Shown piece after piece: positions 33,506 to 41,928 of a DNA stretch of 64,000 bases. The notes under the pieces were generated by a model. It did not search any database. It worked only from the letters and a program-made list of their open reading frames with translations, and was not told the origin of the DNA. Each line of letters opens with the position of its first letter. Within the stretch, counting starts at the first letter, position 1. Both the position numbers and the translations under genes were made by a program. This DNA is from JBFWNG01 sp050251195 (GTDB lineage Bacteria; Bdellovibrionota_B; Oligoflexia; Oligoflexales; Oligoflexaceae): NCBI GenBank assembly GCA_050251195.1, contig JBFWNG010000005.1:221289-285288 (forward strand), given 5' to 3'.

Positions 33506-34819
33506 ATGTTCCGCCACTCCGCATTGATTTTCGGTATCATGGTTTCGTCGCCCGGCACCTCTTTCGAGGTCAACCCAAATTGGGCAAAATGGGCGAGGGA
33601 GTCTCAACATCCGCTTAGTCGCATAGTCACACAATCAGACGACCAATTCGAGGACTTGGCTTTTCTGCAAGGTTTGCTCCAAGATAAGAGGATCGTACAG
33701 CTTGGGGAAAGTTCACACGGATCTAAGGAATACACAAGCGGCAAGATACGGCTCATAAAATACCTACATGAGAAACAGGGTTTCAATGTAATCGCGTTCG
33801 AAAGCGGATTATTTGAATGTACTGAGGCTTGGCAAAACCAAGAAAGCAAAGATGCAGTGGACCTCATGCGTTCGTGCATTTTTGGCGGGTGGCACACAGA
33901 GGAAACTTTGGAATTGTTTCATTATCTGAAGGATCAGGCGGCCGCCGGAACGCCATTGGCGCTAACAGGTTTTGATCCGCAGCTTTCTTCGGGCAGAGGA
34001 GATGCGCATCGTACCAAGGTCGTTGTAGAGGCGGTTCGACTGATGGATAGCGACTATGCCCAAGAGGTGCAGACGCTCTTCGTGGACTTCTATGACCTAA
34101 ATAGGAAATTTTTCGAAGATTTTGGAACTGACCCGAATAAGGCGAGAGGGACCGTCAGGCAGTATCGAAAACAATTTCAAGGTAGGTTTAACGCGTTGTC
34201 CCAATTTTTCTCCAAGAACAAACGTCGTTACATGTCAGACTATGGCTGGCCGGAATCCAAAGTACGTTGGATTCAAAAGTATGGCGAAACCCCAAAGCAG
34301 CTGATCGAAGTTTTTGCTCAAGATTTATCAGATAGAGGCGCTATAAATATGCGAGATTACTATATGGCCGAAAATCTCGCTTGGCTCTGCGATACCATTT
34401 ACCCATCTGAGAAAATCATCGTCTGGGCGCACAATGCACATATCGCGCATGACGCAAACGTTTGGACCACTTATCCTATGGGTTATTTCCTTAAAAAACG
34501 GTTCGCCGAAAGCCTATACTCGATAGGGTTATACGCTTACGCTGGAGAAACAGCAGGCGACAAAGGGCCAGTTCCCATCAGACAGCACATCGATGCTAGC
34601 CTCGAAAGTACGCTTCATCAGTCTGGCGCAAAGTATGCGTTTTTTGATTTCTCAAGAGAGGAATATCGTGATGCTAGTAGCTTTTTATTTGAGCCATTCA
34701 TGACTCAGTACTGGGGAGTAACCGACGATCCATTGACTCTTAAAAAAAGTTACGACGGTGTGCTTTTTTTGGAAGAGTCATCGCTGCCTACCTTTCTCGG
34801 ACCATTGATGTCTCCATAA
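33506..34819 (+). CDS. Erythromycin esterase (EreA-like) family protein, probably exported
   Basis: The 437-residue product has a hydrophobic N-terminus (MFRHSALIFGIMVSSPGTS) that looks like a signal peptide. QLGESSHGSKEYTSGKIRL and ESGLFECTEAWQ give the GExxHG and E residues, and IVWAHNAHIAHDA gives the late His-rich block, all of the EreA family (PF05139). Some relatives hydrolyse macrolide lactones; most are uncharacterised. Export and the environmental context make antibiotic resistance an open option rather than a conclusion. GGAG lies six bases before the ATG at 33506. Confidence 0.85.
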   Translation: MFRHSALIFGIMVSSPGTSFEVNPNWAKWARESQHPLSRIVTQSDDQFEDLAFLQGLLQDKRIVQLGESSHGSKEYTSGKIRLIKYLHEKQGFNVIAFESGLFECTEAWQNQESKDAVDLMRSCIFGGWHTEETLELFHYLKDQAAAGTPLALTGFDPQLSSGRGDAHRTKVVVEAVRLMDSDYAQEVQTLFVDFYDLNRKFFEDFGTDPNKARGTVRQYRKQFQGRFNALSQFFSKNKRRYMSDYGWPESKVRWIQKYGETPKQLIEVFAQDLSDRGAINMRDYYMAENLAWLCDTIYPSEKIIVWAHNAHIAHDANVWTTYPMGYFLKKRFAESLYSIGLYAYAGETAGDKGPVPIRQHIDASLESTLHQSGAKYAFFDFSREEYRDASSFLFEPFMTQYWGVTDDPLTLKKSYDGVLFLEESSLPTFLGPLMSP

Positions 34820-34983
34820 TGCCGACTAATTGCTGGGTTAAGTGATTAGATCTTTCGATTATGAGTCCATAACATAGAAGTATTGGACCATGAAACTGTT
34901 CATGATTAAATCGTTGTCAAGATGGAAACAGGGAAGCGACTTCCGTCTAACGCTAAACATTAACCCGAACCTTTGGAGATCCT

Positions 34984-35895
34984 ATGAAATTAACACTAAC
35001 TTCGATTCTTGGACCGACGCTCTCAGTTTTCAGCCTCTATGGTCAGGCGCAAGCCGGCGGTTCGTTAGCACCGCCCGTGCCGATTGATCGTTTCAGCGAC
35101 CAAGCCGGACACCTCTTTAAGCGGAGCAATGTGCCAGAACTTCCGGCTCCTAACGCAGCAATCGACTTCGATAGCGGTCCTTTTATCACCCGCGGCATTG
35201 GGCCAGAGGGTGTCCATGTCGGGTATTATAATTTCGATGTACAACCGCGTGATCCGGCAAAAATTTACGTTTTTTTTAGAGCTGGCGCCGATGCGCCGGT
35301 TGATGGCCAACTTAACATAGTAGACGTGATTCCAGGCGATACAGGATATAGCGACTTCTGGAATGTCGTTAAGGTGATCGTTCCTGAACATTATGTCGCC
35401 AATAGTATTCGCAGTGTCGAAGAAATCCGCTCCGCAGGCCTCGGTACCGAGGAAACTTCAATTGTTGTTAATTGCCCGGTTGTGCCAGCAGGTTCCACGG
35501 CGCAACGAAGGTATAACGGTGATTCGGACACCGGCCTGCACCAAGGTTACTATAAGGGTGGCATCATTAACTATTTCAACTTCTCAGAAAAGGCGTTGAC
35601 ATTGAACGCAAGGGGTCTAGTGCCAATTTCACCGATTTACGTAACGTTTAACAAGAACCCCGATCCGACAGACCCAACCAGTGGACCGGCTTCCGGCTTT
35701 GTCGTCGAAGCTTCAACGGGACGTACCCATAACGTCGTCGGAACGACTCCAGAGGATCAATACTATAGTCCCCTATGGAATGTGAACGTATACGATAATC
35801 ATTCATTTGAGTCGGTCACGGATTTGGAGTCGGCGGTCGCAGCCCCTCTATTGGCGGCAGGCGTTGCAAATGTGAATTGCCCAATCGTAGAATAG
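34984..35895 (+). CDS. Secreted protein with two tandem copies of an unrecognised domain
   Basis: The 303-residue product has a signal peptide ending GQAQA. Two halves are clearly related. In the first, GYYNFDVQPRDPAKIYVFF leads to GDTGYSDFWNVVKVIVPEHY and ends IVVNCPVV. In the second, NYFNFSEKALTLN leads to YYSPLWNVNVYDNHSFESV and ends NVNCPIVE. The repeated signature is Y(S)xxWNV followed 30-40 residues later by NCP(V/I)V. The family is unknown to me. GGAG precedes the ATG, and a terminator lies 30 bp past the stop. Confidence 0.78.
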   Translation: MKLTLTSILGPTLSVFSLYGQAQAGGSLAPPVPIDRFSDQAGHLFKRSNVPELPAPNAAIDFDSGPFITRGIGPEGVHVGYYNFDVQPRDPAKIYVFFRAGADAPVDGQLNIVDVIPGDTGYSDFWNVVKVIVPEHYVANSIRSVEEIRSAGLGTEETSIVVNCPVVPAGSTAQRRYNGDSDTGLHQGYYKGGIINYFNFSEKALTLNARGLVPISPIYVTFNKNPDPTDPTSGPASGFVVEASTGRTHNVVGTTPEDQYYSPLWNVNVYDNHSFESVTDLESAVAAPLLAAGVANVNCPIVE

Positions 35896-35924
35896 GCTCT
35901 CCTTGCTTCTCCGTGCAGATGATG

Positions 35925-35965
35925 GAACCACCCCGTGACCTAACCTCGGGGTGGTTCGTGTCCTT
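35925..35965 (+). terminator. Rho-independent terminator
   Basis: GAACCACCCCG (35925-35935) pairs perfectly with CGGGGTGGTTC (35947-35957) and is followed by GTGTCCTTTT. It lies 30 bp after the stop at 35895. Confidence 0.85.
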
Positions 35966-36083
35966 TTGTGCAGTTCATACACGGGATCCGTCGGTTGCCG
36001 TCCCAGGCGTGTAGCGAAAAAAAATGGATTTTCTATAGGAGTTGCGTTATGAATGTGGAAACATCGCTCCTTATGAGGAAAAT

Positions 36084-36923
36084 ATGAAAGCACTTCTGCA
36101 CATTTTGATCGTTGGTATTGGTGTAACATCGTGTCCTTTAATGGCAAGCATAGTGCCGCCTAATAACCTGAAAATTCCGGTTGGCTTTTCTACGACCGGA
36201 GTCACGGAAGAGGATTACTTGGCGACTATCGACACCATACGGCAGTACTATCAACCAATTGTTGCAAAATACAATGGGGAATTGGAAATGAAAAATCTTT
36301 GGACGGATCCCACCGTTAACGCCGGTGCGAATCGCGCTGGATTTATCTGGCAGGTTAAAATCTTTGGTGGGCTCGCTCGGCATCCGCTTATGACTCGGGA
36401 CGGTTTGCTGCTCGCGACTTGCCACGAAATTGGGCATCAACTTGCCGGGTATCCGCTTATGGCCATTAGTTGGGCCGCGATGGAAGGGCAGTCGGATTAT
36501 TTCGCAACTCTCTCCTGTACGAAACAAGTCTGGAAGAAAGACCTGGCAGAAAATGCGAAGTATCGAGAAATAGCTGACGCTCCAATTAAGGAACGCTGCT
36601 CGAGTGTTTATGAAGATCAGGACCAACAGGATCTCTGCCTTAGAGCTCTCGTGGCCGCAAAGGATCTTTCCAACTTCTTGATCGAATTGCAAGAGGAGGC
36701 CGGTCCCATAAGTATAGAAACTCCAGATCCAACAGTCGTGGATTCTACGGATTACAGGCACCCCAAAGCTCAATGCCGCTTAGATACCTTCGTGGCTGGG
36801 ACGCTCTGCACGAAGGAATTTGATCCTGACGTCATTCCGACAGTTTTAAATGAGGCAGAATACGCATGCAGCGAAGCCTTGCACGAAGCATTTGCGCGAC
36901 CGAGATGTTGGTATAAGCCATAA
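36084..36923 (+). CDS. Secreted HExGH metalloprotease, short paralogue lacking the P domain
   Basis: The 279-residue product is clearly related to 16502-18088: SIVPPNNL matches SILPPNNL, HEIGH (114-118) matches HELGH, EGQSDYFATLSC matches EGQSDYFATQAC, and RHPKAQCRLDTFV matches NHPRAQCRLDTYV. It stops right after RPRCWYKP, where the long paralogue continues for another 240 residues. A signal peptide is present (MKALLHILIVGIGVTSC); the Cys there is not at a convincing lipobox. GAGG precedes the ATG. The catalytic region is complete, so it is probably active. Confidence 0.85.
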   Translation: MKALLHILIVGIGVTSCPLMASIVPPNNLKIPVGFSTTGVTEEDYLATIDTIRQYYQPIVAKYNGELEMKNLWTDPTVNAGANRAGFIWQVKIFGGLARHPLMTRDGLLLATCHEIGHQLAGYPLMAISWAAMEGQSDYFATLSCTKQVWKKDLAENAKYREIADAPIKERCSSVYEDQDQQDLCLRALVAAKDLSNFLIELQEEAGPISIETPDPTVVDSTDYRHPKAQCRLDTFVAGTLCTKEFDPDVIPTVLNEAEYACSEALHEAFARPRCWYKP

Positions 36924-37104
36924 GCGCGATTTGAGGTAGCGACGATGAATGAAGACATGCACAAAGCCAACGCTGCCAAAAAAGACTGCGGAACACTGGA
37001 CCACATTTTATAATCGCGAGGAAATTGGTCTGCAGCCGATCGTATGGCCAGTCGACTAGAAATAGAAGAAGGTGTCTGCCACGCCTGAATCGGACGTGGC
37101 AAGA

Positions 37105-37138
37105 AGCGGTGAGCCATAATTCACCGCTGTTTTTGTTT
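37105..37138 (+). terminator. Rho-independent terminator
   Basis: AGCGGTGA (37105-37112) and TCACCGCT (37121-37128) are followed by GTTTTTGTTTT. The 300-bp gap 36924-37223 holds this terminator, 180 bp past the short protease stop, and then the promoter region of the next gene. I see no gene in the gap. Confidence 0.85.
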
Positions 37139-37223
37139 TGGGAATTCAGTATCCAAACTTAAGATGTTTCGTGGGGGCGTCCGCCTATGGTAAAATTATA
37201 TTAAGGACATCTAAGGAGAAGTT

Positions 37224-38747
37224 GTGAGGTTACTACGACTTGTGCTGTTGTGTGTGGCAAGCATTTTATTGAATTGCAGGCCCAGACAGAACATGGCTCA
37301 AACAAAGAACCAAACCGCCTCGGCCAGTTGCCAGCTGGTAGGGCAAACAGAAACTACTGATCCGATCGCAAAGGTTGCTTCCTCGGGATGCAACATGAAC
37401 GTCGAGAAAATGTTTTATGACGCTGGTTGCAAGTCATTTGCACGGACAAGGATTGCAGAGAAGACGTTTGCAACCAACGCTCGTACAATTGACATCTTCA
37501 CCTGCCCTCCGAACCCTGAAACCAAGATTTTTTTCTCGCATCCCGACGAACTCTTGGTATTGACGGAAGATACGAAGGTCATCAACTACTATAAATACGA
37601 AAATGGCAACCTAAACTTTAAAGGCAACTCGTTCTCACCCAACAATCCCTGTCGCAAGTGTCATGTTATGGGGGGAATGGTGATGAAAGAATTGGAAATG
37701 CCATGGGAAAACTGGCTGGACGGTAACCCCGACGGACCTAATCAGCCAACCCAACTTGAACTGCTGGGAAAGGATCTCAACGGAGTACAACGGAGGCTTT
37801 TCGACAAGGAATCTATGGAAATAGCGGTTCGAGGGGCCGCTCAAGCCGTAGCCAAGAGTTACAAAGAGGGCATCCGCAAAGGGAATCAAGATCTCGCCTC
37901 TTTGACGTTGCGTGATGTTTTAAAGCCGTTTTTATGTACAGTCGAAGTGAATCTTGTTACAGATCAAATGCCAAATCTGACATCGAGCGACGATCACACA
38001 CCTTTCGGTATAGCTAATCTCTACCAAGCGCCGTCGGGTGTTTTCTCCGGTAACATACCGCGTGCCCCGGGACCTGGAATCGCCAAGATCACGGAGTATT
38101 ATGCCACTCATAATATATCGAATGGGAACTATTTCACAATTGTCCCTAAACTCGGCGGCACGCAGAAGGCCTACGTTACCGCCCTGTCGACGGCAGAAAC
38201 GGCTGAGGACTCTACCCTCGTGGACACAGCCGTGTCTTCAGCGGCATTACATTTTGACATGCAGAACCCCGTTTTCTCCAAGAGAAGATGCGGCTTGTTA
38301 AACCTTGTCCCGCAAACGCCTATGGTGGAGTTCAAGAACGCTCGCTCATCTAGGGACCAACTCATAGAAGTTTTCTCGGCTTCCAGTGAACCTGACGCTA
38401 AGGCTTTTGCGAAGCTTGTACAAGAATACTCAAACCTCCACGATCCTATGGCTTCCATTATGAAAATGGTCGAACAATCAAAGGCCATTGGCGAAGCATG
38501 TAGCAAACCTGAGGCCGCTATTCAGGATGTTGACAAGGTTTATAGATTATATCGTTCGAAGCTCATTCCATTGCTCCAGAAAAAGCCCCTTAAGTATTTT
38601 GACCGTATCAACGTTGTGGAGCATTTTCCTGATATCCAAAACTCGCCGTCAAAGATGTTTCCCGAATATCAGGAAATCATTGACGGTAAGTATGCGGCGG
38701 AGGAGGGACTGGGTTTGAACGAGAAGTGTGAGCTAGTTCAGTACTGA
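37224..38747 (+). CDS. Large CxxCH lipoprotein (family copy 2)
   Basis: The 507-residue product starts at GTG 37224 with AAGGAG upstream and has a lipobox LLNC (Cys18). CRKCH at residues 143-147 is followed by VMGGMVMKELEMPWENW; the Met residues are candidate haem ligands. Shared family blocks are CQLVGQTE, GCNMNVEKMF, ARTIDIF, FFSHPDELL, NYYKYENGNLNFKGNSF, LRDVLKPFLC, FSKRRCGL, RINVVEHFP and NSPSKMFPEYQEIIDGKYA. It is closest to 40050-41591. Periplasmic or surface redox activity is inferred. It is convergent with the lectin-type metzincin 38814-39905. Confidence 0.82.
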   Translation: MRLLRLVLLCVASILLNCRPRQNMAQTKNQTASASCQLVGQTETTDPIAKVASSGCNMNVEKMFYDAGCKSFARTRIAEKTFATNARTIDIFTCPPNPETKIFFSHPDELLVLTEDTKVINYYKYENGNLNFKGNSFSPNNPCRKCHVMGGMVMKELEMPWENWLDGNPDGPNQPTQLELLGKDLNGVQRRLFDKESMEIAVRGAAQAVAKSYKEGIRKGNQDLASLTLRDVLKPFLCTVEVNLVTDQMPNLTSSDDHTPFGIANLYQAPSGVFSGNIPRAPGPGIAKITEYYATHNISNGNYFTIVPKLGGTQKAYVTALSTAETAEDSTLVDTAVSSAALHFDMQNPVFSKRRCGLLNLVPQTPMVEFKNARSSRDQLIEVFSASSEPDAKAFAKLVQEYSNLHDPMASIMKMVEQSKAIGEACSKPEAAIQDVDKVYRLYRSKLIPLLQKKPLKYFDRINVVEHFPDIQNSPSKMFPEYQEIIDGKYAAEEGLGLNEKCELVQY

Positions 38748-38783
38748 TCGCAGCAGACGTCGTGCGTTTAGATAAAGGGCACT

Positions 38784-38813
38784 GAAATTTCGCTCGCTCA
38801 GGTCTAAAATGTC
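38784..38813. repeat. Copy 1 of a 30-bp dispersed repeat
   Basis: GAAATTTCGCTCGCTCAGGT / CTAAAATGTC matches 44382-44411 at 27 of 30 positions. It lies in the 66-bp gap between two convergent genes and directly abuts the stop of the metzincin at 38814. Confidence 0.7.
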
Positions 38814-39905
38814 TTACTTTTTAACAAAAGTCCCTTCTTGATCTATATCAGTTAAGTTAATCCAAATCGACACGGTCCCCATAATTTTTCTTAACGCGAG
38901 GACTTCTTGGTCGGTTGCAGGTACTGAAAACACCATCCCCTCGGGGCAGGCTATTAACCCCTCGCTCCAAGGGGCTTTGGACGATGTAAGAGTCCATTGC
39001 AACAGATTAGCCTCGCTTTGACAAGCAAACTGTTTTCTGTCGTCGCAGTCTCGATCTGCCCAAGTGCCGTCAGTTAACATTGCAGCACAGTTTTCCTCTC
39101 GATTGCCGATGTCCGGCTCGCCAGTACTCCACTTGGCAAATGTGGTGGTGCCTGCCGAGTTATCAGCGTCACTACCATCTCCAGCGTCATTAGTGTCAGC
39201 CCCTTCGCTCACTCCCGAACAGAGCGAAAGAAATTCGTATTCGTCGGTGTGTTTTTCGAAGGCTTTTATCTCCTTCGCCACGTCAGGCCATTGTGCCATC
39301 TTTACTGAAAGGTTCTTTGCCCACTCTGCATTCGCGGGATAGTTGGTCATACAAGCCAGGACTCGTATCCCAAGAATGTCGTCTGGCATCAAATCTAAAG
39401 TTGTGGCTGATCTCATAACCGATCCGTCAGCAGGTTGGCGGTACATTTTGCATCCAACCAGCCCAGCATCGTATTGATCGCACATGCCGAAAAGATGCCC
39501 TACTTCATGTAGTACTGAAAACGGTACGAGGTTGGGGGATTTGTCGCAGTCCCAAAAATCAGGACGGTCGTTGTACTGGACCGCCATTCTATTGTGAAGT
39601 CCGTTTTCTTCACATATCTCTTTAGTCTCGTCATCTTCATATCCATGCATACGAACGTGGGGATCATCACAGCTTTCTTCAACTTTGAAAGATCGGTGGA
39701 TCGCTTCACCCCACTTTTGAATTGATTTCTCCACAAGATTAAAATGTGTGTCTCCGCAGACTCTGATGGTTTCCCCAGGTTTAATATTGATAAAAAGGTA
39801 GGATTGTTTCTCTACAAAACCATATTTCGTTTTGGACGTGTTATCGACGCTCTTGCAAGCGGTGAAAGAAATAGCCATTAACAGTAGGGAGACTCTGATT
39901 GGCAT
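38814..39905 (-). CDS. Metzincin lipoprotein with C-terminal, apparently permuted C-type-lectin-like domain
   Basis: The 363-residue product has a lipobox FTAC (Cys17). The protease part has HEVGHLFGMCD at 133-143 (HExxHxxGxxD, then QY) and SVMRS near 162 as Met-turn. An acidic Asp/Asn/Ser linker (237-252) leads to a lectin-like region. WSTGEP, ENCAAM, GTWADRDC and FACQ (residues 259-295) are the C-terminal half of a C-type lectin-like domain. WSEGLIACPEG, VLALRK and SIWINLTDIDQEGTF (313-360) are the N-terminal half. The four canonical cysteines are all present, in swapped order. A paralogue with the same order is at 58455-59663. Confidence 0.85.
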   Translation of the reverse strand: MPIRVSLLLMAISFTACKSVDNTSKTKYGFVEKQSYLFINIKPGETIRVCGDTHFNLVEKSIQKWGEAIHRSFKVEESCDDPHVRMHGYEDDETKEICEENGLHNRMAVQYNDRPDFWDCDKSPNLVPFSVLHEVGHLFGMCDQYDAGLVGCKMYRQPADGSVMRSATTLDLMPDDILGIRVLACMTNYPANAEWAKNLSVKMAQWPDVAKEIKAFEKHTDEYEFLSLCSGVSEGADTNDAGDGSDADNSAGTTTFAKWSTGEPDIGNREENCAAMLTDGTWADRDCDDRKQFACQSEANLLQWTLTSSKAPWSEGLIACPEGMVFSVPATDQEVLALRKIMGTVSIWINLTDIDQEGTFVKK

Positions 39906-40049
39906 TGGCTAGACCCCATCTTAAGTGTTAAGAGTTCTGTTTTTTTATGTCTTAAAAAAATCAAAAAAGCTTTTGTGTTCAACTGGCTTCTGCCCAGACG
40001 GTTTCATAATTTTCCCATACGCGAATCTTCCCATTAGGGGCTGGATCGG

Positions 40050-41591
40050 TTAGAACTGCACCAACTCGCACTGCTCGTCTAAGCCCAAACCTTCTTCGTC
40101 GGCGTACTTGCCATCGATGATCTCTTGGTATTCGGGAAACATTTTAGAAGGCGAGTTTTCACGAGTGGGGAAGTGCTCAACAACGTGGATGCGGTCAAAG
40201 TACTTCAGCGGTTTTTCTTGTAGAAGCGGTACAAGTTTCGAACGGAGGAGGCGGTAGGATTTTTCAACGTCTTGAATGGCGCTTCCGGGAGCGTTGCATG
40301 CTTTAACCAATTGTAGCGCTTTCTCATCCAATTTCTTCGTGACTGAGTGGAAATCCTGAGTGCTAAGTTCAGTGACGAGCCCGACAAACTCCTTAGCATC
40401 GACCGTGCCCGCATTCGATAAGGCCGTTATCACAGCTTTGGTTATGGATTCGGCAGTTGGAAGCTGGTTCATGGAGGTCGGTGGTATATGTTTCCAAAGT
40501 CCGCAACGACGCTTCGAAAAGATAGGGTTGGGAGCATCGAAGAGTAGAGAGGCGCCATATAACCCAGGCTGTAGAAGCGCAGGCTGGTTGTTCTTGTGTG
40601 GTTTGACATAAGTCAAGAGTATTCGAGATTGGGTGCCACTGTCGCTTGGAACAAATAAAAAATGATTTTCGGAGGTGATGTTGTTTGAAGCGTAATAGGC
40701 CTTCAACTGGTCACGGTTAAACCCAGGATGAAAGGGCAGACTCCCCCTGAGCCGGCTATGTACAATGGCGCTCACATACAGATTAGCCAAATTTATGGAC
40801 ATATTTCTGGTCACATCGGATTCTACAAACGCTTCAAAATCGGCAATAATGTTAACTTCCATAGTACAAAAGAGCGGCTTTACCAGATCCCGTAAAGTCT
40901 GATTTTGTAGTTCGGGCATGCCATTTCTGATGCCCTCCATGTAAGCCAAGGCAACCAACGGCGCGGCTTCCTCTACAGCGACCTGGACGTTGACTGGTTT
41001 TAATACTGTGCGCTTTTGGCCGGTGATATCCTCCCCCAGCAATTCGCGATCTTCGTCCTCGGTGAATTCATTTGACCCTAGCCAATTTCTCCAGGGTGAT
41101 TCTAACTCCTTCATAACCATGCCACCCATCACGTGGCATTTGCGACAGGGGTTGTCCGCAGTGAACGAATTCCCCTTAAAATTTAAATTGCCGTTTTCGA
41201 ATTTATAAAAATGAAGCATCCCATTGGCTTCGTTCCTCGTGAGGAGCTCGTCGGGATGAGCGAAAAACACCTCGCCTTTGCCTAGGCCGCTTGCTGGTAC
41301 TGGCATAGGACATTTAAACAGATCGATCGTACGCGCTCCCTTAGCGGAGTTTTTTTCAGCCACGTTGGTACGCGCCGCGGGTTTGCAGCCGGCGTCAACA
41401 AACATTTTCTCGACATTGGTATTGCATTGGGTCGACGCGATTCTGGCGAGTGGATCCACTATTTCAGACTGCCCGATTAATTGACAAGGACCTTCAGGAT
41501 CGTCGTTTTTTGCCACCGATTTTTGAGTGCGGGGCTTGCAGCTTAAAAGCATGCCGAACAGGATGACGGACGCAACATGACGGTAGCACAT
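40050..41591 (-). CDS. Large CxxCH lipoprotein (family copy 3)
   Basis: The 513-residue product has a lipobox LLSC (Cys18). CRKCH at residues 149-153 is followed by VMGGMVMKELESPWRNW, nearly identical to 37224-38747. Other shared blocks are CQLIGQSEIVDP, NVEKMFVDAGCK, GARTIDLF, HPDELL, FYKFENGNLNFKGNSF, LRDLVKPLFC, FSKRRCGLW, RIHVVEHFP and NSPSKMFPEYQEIIDGKYA, ending CELVQF. GGAG lies upstream of the ATG. It is transcribed toward the lectin-type metzincin on the same strand, 144 bp away, with an AT-rich spacer between. Confidence 0.82.
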   Translation of the reverse strand: MCYRHVASVILFGMLLSCKPRTQKSVAKNDDPEGPCQLIGQSEIVDPLARIASTQCNTNVEKMFVDAGCKPAARTNVAEKNSAKGARTIDLFKCPMPVPASGLGKGEVFFAHPDELLTRNEANGMLHFYKFENGNLNFKGNSFTADNPCRKCHVMGGMVMKELESPWRNWLGSNEFTEDEDRELLGEDITGQKRTVLKPVNVQVAVEEAAPLVALAYMEGIRNGMPELQNQTLRDLVKPLFCTMEVNIIADFEAFVESDVTRNMSINLANLYVSAIVHSRLRGSLPFHPGFNRDQLKAYYASNNITSENHFLFVPSDSGTQSRILLTYVKPHKNNQPALLQPGLYGASLLFDAPNPIFSKRRCGLWKHIPPTSMNQLPTAESITKAVITALSNAGTVDAKEFVGLVTELSTQDFHSVTKKLDEKALQLVKACNAPGSAIQDVEKSYRLLRSKLVPLLQEKPLKYFDRIHVVEHFPTRENSPSKMFPEYQEIIDGKYADEEGLGLDEQCELVQF

Positions 41592-41772
41592 CGAGAGGGC
41601 TCCAATATGATTAAACCGGACTGGGAATTGCCAAAGGAATTTTAGCCACTCTCTGTCCTTTCGCTTGTTTCTGAAACCTGTAGCCTATGCGAACTTTTCG
41701 GATGGTATTATCATACCGTGTCATGACTGGATTTACACTAGGCAACACGGGTGAATTTGGCAAAATAGTAAA

Positions 41773-41800
41773 ACCCTCGGATTGTGGCCCGGGGGTGTTT
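41773..41800. terminator. Hairpin terminator for 41929-42741 (also T-tailed on plus)
   Basis: ACCCTCGG (41773-41780) pairs with CCGGGGGT (41789-41796) with one G:T pair; TGTTTTT follows on plus and TTTTACTATTTT on minus. It lies 130 bp past the stop of the minus-strand gene. The 337-bp gap 41592-41928 otherwise shows no gene. Confidence 0.7.
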
Positions 41801-41928
41801 TTCCTGTCCTGGAGCACTCTTGGAAAATCTACGTGAAATCACCCAAGATACCTTTTTTTCCCTTGGCTCTCAGTGATATCCCGCAAATTTCCCTCGATCA
41901 TCCTAGCCGACGAGTTTTTATTCTTGGT

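Noticed and set aside
36770..37117. 115-residue minus-strand frame
   Set aside because: It overlaps the 3' end of the protease gene 36084-36923 and runs into a terminator hairpin; no ribosome site.
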